Part shown: in pieces, positions 5,700 to 9,587 of the stretch
Layout of the letters: each line of letters opens with the position of its first letter
Numbering within the stretch: position 1 is the stretch's first letter
Assembly (NCBI GenBank): GCA_017501805.1
Contig: JAFVWG010000155.1
Location: forward strand, 1-9,587
Origin: Oscillospiraceae bacterium
Lineage (GTDB): Bacteria > Bacillota > Clostridia > Oscillospirales > Oscillospiraceae
Direction of reading: 5' to 3'
DNA: 9,587 nucleotides
Notes under the pieces: model-generated
What the model saw: the letters and a program-made list of their open reading frames with translations, nothing else
Database searches by the model: none
What the model was told of the DNA's origin: nothing
Position numbers and translations under genes: made by a program

Positions 5700-5915
5700 T
5701 TATCTCACCCAGTTGCGCCAGTTGAGCGCAAAGTTGCGGTTGATGTGCTGCACTCCGGCTCTTCTCATGTTCGCCTTTGCCACGCTGCGGGCGAGCTTGC
5801 GAGGGTAGAAGCCTGTCGGCTGTCCTGCGGACTTGCCGCCGAGGGCGCGGAGCTTTGCTTTGATGCGCTTGATAATGCTTGCGGTTCTGGTCTTTCTCTT
5901 GTTCTGGTTCTTCAT
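5700..5915 (-). CDS. Small basic phage protein, 71 aa
   Basis: A very basic protein of unknown function. The N-terminal third is Lys/Arg-rich (KNQNKRKTRTASIIKRIKAK, 2-21), which suggests nucleic-acid contact, followed by GFYPRKLARSVAKANMRRAG (35-54), which has the look of a conserved segment found in short phage proteins of Clostridia. It ends in NFALNWRNWVR. It has no membrane segment and no cysteine. The ATG (5913-5915) has a good GGAGG eight bases upstream, and the stop overlaps the ribosome binding site of the following gene. It may be a structural or DNA-associated accessory protein; I cannot name a family. Confidence 0.75.
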   Translation of the reverse strand: MKNQNKRKTRTASIIKRIKAKLRALGGKSAGQPTGFYPRKLARSVAKANMRRAGVQHINRNFALNWRNWVR

Positions 5916-5939
5916 GGTAATACCTCCGTAATTGAATTA

Positions 5940-6209
5940 TTATAGCCAGACTTCCACGATGCAGGGGTCGTCCTGCGGTTGTCTGCCGATGTTGTACATT
6001 TCCTGGGGGATCGCTTCTCTGATCTCCTCCAGCGTGTCTGCCACCGCCACGAGTGCGGTCGGCCTGTTTACGTCCCATACTCTGGCGACGTATTTGTTCG
6101 GGTAGTCCTCCGGGTTGTTATAAACCACTATGAGAGGCATTTTGGTCTGCTTCGCCAGCCTCGCCCGATCGAAGGCTCGCACCACTCTGTCTTCGTTTGG
6201 TTCTGCCAT
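5940..6209 (-). CDS. Hypothetical phage protein, 89 aa
   Basis: A small soluble, acidic protein that looks like an alpha/beta fold: a central strand MPLIVVYNNPEDYPNKYVAR (24-43) and VWDVNRPTALVAVADTLEEI (44-63), then a short helix and the C-terminal DDPCIVEVWL (80-89). I have seen this layout in phage hypothetical proteins of Clostridia but know of no function. The start is ATG 6207-6209, with AAAGGAGG at 6217-6224, seven bases away; a TTG-initiated extension to 6227 would place the ribosome binding site inside the gene and is rejected. The ribosome binding site overlaps the stop of the preceding small membrane protein gene. Confidence 0.75.
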   Translation of the reverse strand: MAEPNEDRVVRAFDRARLAKQTKMPLIVVYNNPEDYPNKYVARVWDVNRPTALVAVADTLEEIREAIPQEMYNIGRQPQDDPCIVEVWL

Positions 6210-6223
6210 TGGGTTTCCTCCTT

Positions 6224-6376
6224 TCAAAGCACGGCGATGGTTGCAATAATCGCGGTGATTAGCAGTCCTGCTGCCACGAGGTTGAAGACGCGCTCTTCGG
6301 TCTTCTTGGCGCCGATTCCGCCGCCGAGGTATAAAACTGTGAATATCATCAGGACGATCTGAAGTGCGATTTTCAT
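6224..6376 (-). CDS. 50-aa two-helix membrane protein
   Basis: A 50-residue open reading frame, short enough to be missed by length cut-offs. It begins MKIALQIVLMIFTVLYLGGG (1-20), a first hydrophobic helix, then a short charged turn AKKTEERVF (23-31), then a second hydrophobic helix NLVAAGLLITAIIATIAVL (32-50) that runs to the stop. This is a hairpin-like two-span membrane protein. Its ATG overlaps the resolvase stop as ATGA (6373-6376), and AAAGGAGG lies at 6386-6393, so it is convincingly a gene. Function unknown; there is no sign that it is a holin, since no lysin is nearby. Confidence 0.8.
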   Translation of the reverse strand: MKIALQIVLMIFTVLYLGGGIGAKKTEERVFNLVAAGLLITAIIATIAVL

Positions 6377-6978
6377 TCCTGTGCTCCTCCTTTCATTCGT
6401 TCTATGATCTCCAGGTAAGGGAGACCAGAAGCTCCGCCGGTTTTAATTTCCCATGCGGGGTGAAACTGTTCCGGGGATGCGCTCGCCATTCCTGGCGTCG
6501 TCCATTCCCAGCCGTGAGCCTTTACGATGCGCTGCTCACATTTTCGCGCTTTGGGGTCTTTCTTTTTCTGCCAGGCGTCTCTCGCTTCTCTCCAAAATTC
6601 CCACGGTACCGCAAAAAAGCGGCGCAGTCCGAAGCTCACGATTACGATGCCGATCGCTCCGGGGTCTTTGGTGTAGTCGTCCATGTAGTCCGCCTGGTGT
6701 TGTTCTACGCGGCTGAAGTCTATCCTGGCGCCTTCTTCGTGCTTTGCCTCGACGGCCACCGGGATGCTCTTGTATCTTCCGAGGTAGTCCACGCAGCTCT
6801 TTTCTTCAACCTTGCAGTTGCAAACGGCGCCGGTGGCGTTACGTATCGGAATGAATTCGGTCGGTACTTTGTGTACGCAGGCGATTCCTGCGCTCTGGTA
6901 TCTCTGGTGGACGAATTTCAGGAAGTCCTCGAAGGGTTTCCCTCGGTTCGCTTGGCTGTGTTGGTAGGCTCTTCTCAT
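6373..6978 (-). CDS. recU: RecU-like Holliday junction resolvase
   Basis: A 201-aa nuclease related to RecU, which cleaves four-way DNA junctions during recombination. Visible features are NRGKPFEDFLKFVHQRYQ (11-28), HKVPTEFIPI (36-45), and the metal-binding core DYLGRYKSIPVAVEAK with D64, E77 and K79, then HQADYMDDY (94-102) and IGIVIVSFG (109-117). These match the RecU order of RG-E, KPT, D-Y-G and E-A-K followed by a conserved H-Q segment. The long C-terminus (about 130-201) is basic at first and then ends in PYLEIIERMK. Start is ATG 6976-6978, overlapping the stop of the previous gene as ATGA; its ribosome binding site is weak (GGAAGG-like), so translation is probably coupled. In the longer reading frame to 7095, the extra residues overlap the upstream gene and are rejected. 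Confidence 0.85.
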   Translation of the reverse strand: MRRAYQHSQANRGKPFEDFLKFVHQRYQSAGIACVHKVPTEFIPIRNATGAVCNCKVEEKSCVDYLGRYKSIPVAVEAKHEEGARIDFSRVEQHQADYMDDYTKDPGAIGIVIVSFGLRRFFAVPWEFWREARDAWQKKKDPKARKCEQRIVKAHGWEWTTPGMASASPEQFHPAWEIKTGGASGLPYLEIIERMKGGAQE

Positions 6979-7346
6979 CCCAGCACCGCCTTCCTGGCGG
7001 CGTCTATGGCTTTTCGGTCGAGCTGGTATCGGTCTTTCATGTCCGGGTTGCGCCTGCAGCCTCCGCACTTGCGTCGGTTCTTTCGGTGTTTGCACCTGCC
7101 GCAGTTTATCCCGGTGCGGTCTCCGCCGATGTCCACGATCGTCTCTCCGTCGGTGTCCTCCGGAGGCTTTCCGCTGATGGTGCAGAAGGAGTATCCTTCC
7201 TCCGGGTATTTGGTGCCGGTGCAGTTCTGCAGGTTTTCGTAGTGAAGGCTACCGTCTTCCTGAAGCACCAGCGAGTCGTGTGGGTTGGTTCCGTATTCGT
7301 GGACTTTGCCATCTGTGTTGTCTTTTACGAATAATCGGACGCTCAT
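6975..7346 (-). CDS. Zinc-ribbon-like phage protein, 123 aa
   Basis: A two-part protein. The N-terminal half (about 1-60) begins SVRLFVKDNTDGKVHEYG and includes HDSLVLQEDGSLHYENLQNCTG, a beta-rich layout I associate with phage hypothetical proteins. The C-terminal half has a CX2C pair twice: CGRCKHRKNRRKCGGC (82-97), a basic candidate zinc ribbon, followed by a basic tail. It may bind DNA or RNA. Its ATG overlaps the previous stop as ATGA (7343-7346) and follows GGAGG at a good distance; it ends in an ATGA overlap with the resolvase gene. The function is unknown, but its place beside the resolvase suggests a recombination or replication accessory. Confidence 0.78.
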   Translation of the reverse strand: MSVRLFVKDNTDGKVHEYGTNPHDSLVLQEDGSLHYENLQNCTGTKYPEEGYSFCTISGKPPEDTDGETIVDIGGDRTGINCGRCKHRKNRRKCGGCRRNPDMKDRYQLDRKAIDAARKAVLG

Positions 7347-7660
7347 GCTATGCCTCCGATGATTCCGTCCGCTACGGCGTTTGCGATTTCCTTTCGGAGA
7401 CGGTAGATAGTGCCGCCGCCGATGCCGTTGCCGGATCCTTTCTTGTTTTCGAGGTAGTCGATGAATTTGTTGATGAGCGCCGCGTCGTCTCTGGTATTCT
7501 CTGCGGTCTCATGCGCCAGTCTGATGCCTTCATCAATACCGACGCTATGCTGTCGGTCTACGAATTCGCAGATCTGCTGGTCGGTCATTTTGCGAATTCT
7601 GACCGCGCGGTCGTGCATGGCTCTTTCTTCTTCAGTCATGCGGCAGTTCTTCTTTGCCAT
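7343..7660 (-). CDS. Hypothetical phage protein, 105 aa
   Basis: A mainly helical protein of unknown function. The N-terminal half is charged (MTEEERAMHDRAVRIRKM, 8-25) and continues with DQQICEFVDRQHSVGIDEGI (27-46). Residues 77-84 are a Gly-rich turn (GNGIGGGT), followed by a basic helix YRLRKEIANAV and the end DGIIGGIA. No cysteine pairs or membrane segments stand out. Start is ATG 7658-7660, with AAGGAGG about eight bases upstream; the first 29 bases overlap the end of the HNH gene. Its stop overlaps the start of the zinc-ribbon gene as ATGA. I do not recognise the family. Confidence 0.7.
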   Translation of the reverse strand: MAKKNCRMTEEERAMHDRAVRIRKMTDQQICEFVDRQHSVGIDEGIRLAHETAENTRDDAALINKFIDYLENKKGSGNGIGGGTIYRLRKEIANAVADGIIGGIA

Positions 7661-8459
7661 TGTGTGTATCCTCCTTATTGAGCTTTTTCTTCCTTCTGCA
7701 GCCTGCCTGCTTTACCCTCACGATCAGGAGACCGGTCTCGGTATGGTCAGGATCCGTGCTGCGAAGTCCGGACCTGGTCATTTCGAGCGATTCTGCCATC
7801 GTTATGAGTTCCAGATTGTCAAGGCTGCAGTTTGTCTTGTCGCTGTCTTTGAATATAATCACGTGGCCTTCGGGTTGTGGGCCGTAGGCTCTTTCCCATA
7901 CCAGCTGGTGGTGTGGCTTCCAGTCGAGTGGTCCGGGACCGAATTTCTCCCACAGATAACCGTCTCCGCGCTGGTGAATGGTGCCGATCGGGGTTTTGTT
8001 CTGCGGGGCGTGGCCCTTCTTGAACCATCCTTTTTCGCTTCCCGGTGCGTGGTATCCCTTTTGGCCTTTGTTCGCCGGTTCGTGCCCTTTTTCGAACCGT
8101 CCGGTCAAGCCTGAATGCAGGCCGTGGTTTTTGTAGTAGGCGTTCAGCTGCTTCGTGGTGTAGGAGGTTCCGAATTCTTTATTCAGCCTCTCGGCCATCT
8201 CCTTGTTGCCGACTCCCACGTAGTTCGCTTGTATATATTTCACTACCGGCTCCGGGAAGGTATCGGAGTAGTATCCTTTGGGCAGTCCTCCCGGCGTGCC
8301 GCTTTTTAGTTTGTGATTTTGCTTGTACGACTTCATCTGCGATTCTGTCATCCCGACATTGAATTTCTCGTTGACCATAGCGGTCAGCTCTCTGGCTGTC
8401 CTTCCGGCCACGTTCTCTCGAATAAAGTCGTGGAGTTCTTTTGGGTACCGGCGCGCCAT
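7632..8459 (-). CDS. HNH endonuclease with duplicated DNA-binding modules
   Basis: A 275-aa HNH nuclease of the homing-endonuclease type common in phages. Residues about 4-61 (RYPKELHDFIRENVAGRTARE...) and 67-125 (TFPEPVVKYIQANYVGVGNKE...) are two related helical modules, each with N-terminal helices, a Lys-rich end and a Gly-rich LPKG/FEKG turn, probably for site binding. A linker carries KGHEPANKG (124-132) and KGHAPQNKT (148-156). The HNH core is WKPHHQLVWERAYG (180-193) and EGHVIIFKDSDKTNCSLDNLELIT (197-220); residues H183/H184, D205, N210 and N215 are in typical positions, although the usual His before the second Asp is Phe here. The stop of the preceding gene and this ATG overlap as TGATG (8457-8461), with GGAGG upstream. 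Its end overlaps the next gene by 29 bases. Confidence 0.88.
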   Translation of the reverse strand: MARRYPKELHDFIRENVAGRTARELTAMVNEKFNVGMTESQMKSYKQNHKLKSGTPGGLPKGYYSDTFPEPVVKYIQANYVGVGNKEMAERLNKEFGTSYTTKQLNAYYKNHGLHSGLTGRFEKGHEPANKGQKGYHAPGSEKGWFKKGHAPQNKTPIGTIHQRGDGYLWEKFGPGPLDWKPHHQLVWERAYGPQPEGHVIIFKDSDKTNCSLDNLELITMAESLEMTRSGLRSTDPDHTETGLLIVRVKQAGCRRKKKLNKEDTHNGKEELPHD

Positions 8460-8713
8460 CAGTTTTTCGCCTCCAGCATCGCCGGGATCGGAGCGCGGTG
8501 TCCGCTTTCGATGCCGCCGTATCCGTATTCGTTCAGGTGCTGCATGGTCTTGAGGGCCAGCTCGCCGTTGTGGATCATGGTTTCCGCTACGCTGGTTACC
8601 GCTTGGCTTCGCACGATTTCCTTCTGCATCTGCTCTTCGGTGAGGTCGTCATCCATGAGGCGCTCCAGCGTCTCAAAAAGATAATTGTTTAAGTCGCTTA
8701 ATGTGTTCTTCAT
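8459..8713 (-). CDS. Hypothetical phage protein, 84 aa
   Basis: A small acidic helical protein whose pattern, NNYLFETLERLMDDDLTEEQ (9-28), then EIVRSQAVTSVAETMIHNGEL (32-52), I recall from phages of Clostridia and Lactobacillales, usually beside replication genes. The function is not known to me. The acidic cluster MDDDLTEEQ and the helix after it suggest a protein-protein adaptor, possibly linked to the helicase loader upstream. Start is ATG 8711-8713, with AAGGAGG at 8718-8724 overlapping the stop codon of the loader gene, so the two are coupled. It has no cysteines or membrane segments. Confidence 0.75.
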   Translation of the reverse strand: MKNTLSDLNNYLFETLERLMDDDLTEEQMQKEIVRSQAVTSVAETMIHNGELALKTMQHLNEYGYGGIESGHRAPIPAMLEAKN

Positions 8714-8722
8714 GTTTCCTCC

Positions 8723-9587
8723 TTATTTCGACCTCCAGCTTTCCCAGTACATTTCCATTCCGGCGCACATTTCGCGCAGGCGGTCGAGGGTTTTTTCGGC
8801 GTTCCTGGTGTCTCCGATCTTGCCGCCGTATATAGGCGTCATTCTGCGGATCAGTTCGTCGCCGGTGTAGTTGGTTGTGACGATCGTCGGCATATAAGCC
8901 TCGTACCGTGCGTTGATTATGGCGTAGATTCTGGTGGATCCCCACTCGGTCGGCTGTTCGCTGCCGATGTCGTCGATAATCAGAAGCGGGATCTCTTCGT
9001 AAAGTTTCATGATTTCGGCTTCCGTGGCCTGCTCCTCGGTGTCGAAGCTGTTCTTGATCTTCGCCAGGAGGTCGATCATCGTCATACAAATGACCGGGGT
9101 GCCGCCTTGCATGAGCTGGTTCGCTATCGAGGAGGCGAGGTGGGTTTTGCCAGTTCCGAAGCTGCCGGTTATGAATAAACCGTTGCGCTCTCTCTTCGGA
9201 GGGACCACGTTGCCTCGGTCGTCTTTTGTCGGGAGCATAATCGGGAAGTTGTCGGCGTACCGTTTGCATTTCTCGAAGGCCTTCCGGTTGATCTCGTTGA
9301 CCTCGAATTTGTCAAAGGTTCGGTTTGTGAACCGGCCGCGCATCCCGCTGTCCTTTATCAGCTTTGCGATTCGGCGCTGGATCCTGTCCGCTTCCTCCTG
9401 GCGTCTCTTTGCAGCTTCCGCCTCGGCCTTGAGGCGTTCCTGCTCTCGCCAGTATTCCTGGGCGGCTTCGCAGGTGCATCGTTCTGGTTCATCGAACCAG
9501 AGGAATACTTCGCGCTTGCCCATGAAGTCCTTCAGTCCGTAATGGTAGAGGGTTTTGCCGCAGAATTCGCACGTCTTCGGCTCCGGC
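8723..9587 (-). CDS. dnaC: DnaC/IstB-type helicase loader ATPase, 5' end cut by window edge
   Basis: An AAA+ ATPase that loads the replicative helicase. The open frame runs through base 9587 with no stop. An internal ATG at 9521-9523 is probably not the start, because the upstream frame continues a cysteine motif, CEFC (near 9554-9571 in frame), completed by CTC just after it, forming a likely N-terminal zinc site of phage DnaC proteins. Counting from that internal ATG, a charged helical linker lies at about 18-58, Walker A GSFGTGKT at 120-127 (9143-9166), and Walker B LLIIDD at 180-185 (8969-8986). The sensor-like TIVTTNY follows, then a C-terminal helix with RDNAEK-type charges and DRLREM. 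The gene is the first of the visible leftward operon. Close homology to IstB transposase helpers is the main alternative; no transposase is nearby. Confidence 0.93.
   Translation of the reverse strand, partial: PEPKTCEFCGKTLYHYGLKDFMGKREVFLWFDEPERCTCEAAQEYWREQERLKAEAEAAKRRQEEADRIQRRIAKLIKDSGMRGRFTNRTFDKFEVNEINRKAFEKCKRYADNFPIMLPTKDDRGNVVPPKRERNGLFITGSFGTGKTHLASSIANQLMQGGTPVICMTMIDLLAKIKNSFDTEEQATEAEIMKLYEEIPLLIIDDIGSEQPTEWGSTRIYAIINARYEAYMPTIVTTNYTGDELIRRMTPIYGGKIGDTRNAEKTLDRLREMCAGMEMYWESWRSK

Noticed and set aside
6224..6376. Holin call for the two-helix membrane protein
   Set aside because: No lysin or tail genes are nearby, and two hydrophobic helices alone do not support it.
6364..7242. 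A 292-codon plus-strand open frame across the resolvase and zinc-ribbon genes
   Set aside because: It lies opposite three well-supported minus-strand genes with good ribosome binding sites and shows only shadow-type composition rich in Phe, Ser and Val.
9521..9523. Internal ATG as the start of the helicase loader
   Set aside because: The frame stays open to base 9587 and encodes a CEFC pair that completes a Cys motif, so the true start is beyond the window.
8723..9587. IstB helper of an IS21-type insertion sequence
   Set aside because: No IstA-type transposase or terminal repeats are visible and the neighbours are phage replication genes.
1..9587. CRISPR arrays, tRNA genes, rRNA genes or attachment sites
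   Set aside because: No regularly spaced repeats, cloverleaf-like stretches or integrase-flanking repeats were found when reading both strands; a covariance-model scan would be decisive.

Overview
The window looks like part of a tailed-phage or prophage genome from a Gram-positive Clostridia-type (Firmicutes) host. All 18 genes I can support lie on the minus strand and are packed almost end to end. Nearly every start follows a strong AGGAGG-type ribosome binding site, and base composition is moderately GC-rich by eye. There are no tRNA or rRNA genes, integrase, transposase or CRISPR array. The phage assignment rests on gene content: DnaC-type helicase loader, SSB, RecU-type resolvase, HNH nuclease, DUF5131, a ParB/DNA-methyltransferase fusion and many small phage-style proteins. 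Whether it is a free phage or an integrated prophage cannot be told from here.

Transcription runs right to left. At the right edge is the helicase loader, whose 5' end is cut off (8723-9587). It is followed by an 84-aa phage protein (8459-8713), an HNH endonuclease with duplicated DNA-binding modules (7632-8459), a 105-aa protein (7343-7660), a zinc-ribbon protein (6975-7346), a RecU-like resolvase (6373-6978), a 50-aa two-helix membrane protein (6224-6376), an 89-aa protein (5940-6209) and a basic 71-aa protein (5700-5915).

The middle holds the most interesting block. A 123-aa protein resembling the Acb2/Tad1 anti-defence family (5315-5686) sits directly upstream of a compact S-adenosylmethionine synthetase (4250-5302). 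Then come a 47-aa membrane protein (4110-4253), a PD-(D/E)XK nuclease-like protein with an unusual cysteine-bearing insertion (3431-4117) and a DUF5131 protein with a radical-SAM-type CX3CX2C motif (2405-3385).

The left part holds a deoxyribosyltransferase-like DUF4406 protein with a Cys-rich head (1914-2408), SSB (1496-1921), a RinA/ArpU-type candidate late regulator (879-1478), and after the only sizeable gap (88 bases) a ParB-DNA methyltransferase cut by the left edge (1-790).

As a whole this is an early or middle replication, recombination and host-takeover operon leading toward the late (packaging) region. Three genes converge on SAM: a synthetase that makes it, a DNA methyltransferase that uses it, and a probable radical-SAM enzyme that would cleave it. 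Together with the putative signal-sequestering protein next to metK, this suggests a phage that manages both cofactor supply and nucleotide-based host defences. That interpretation is inference.
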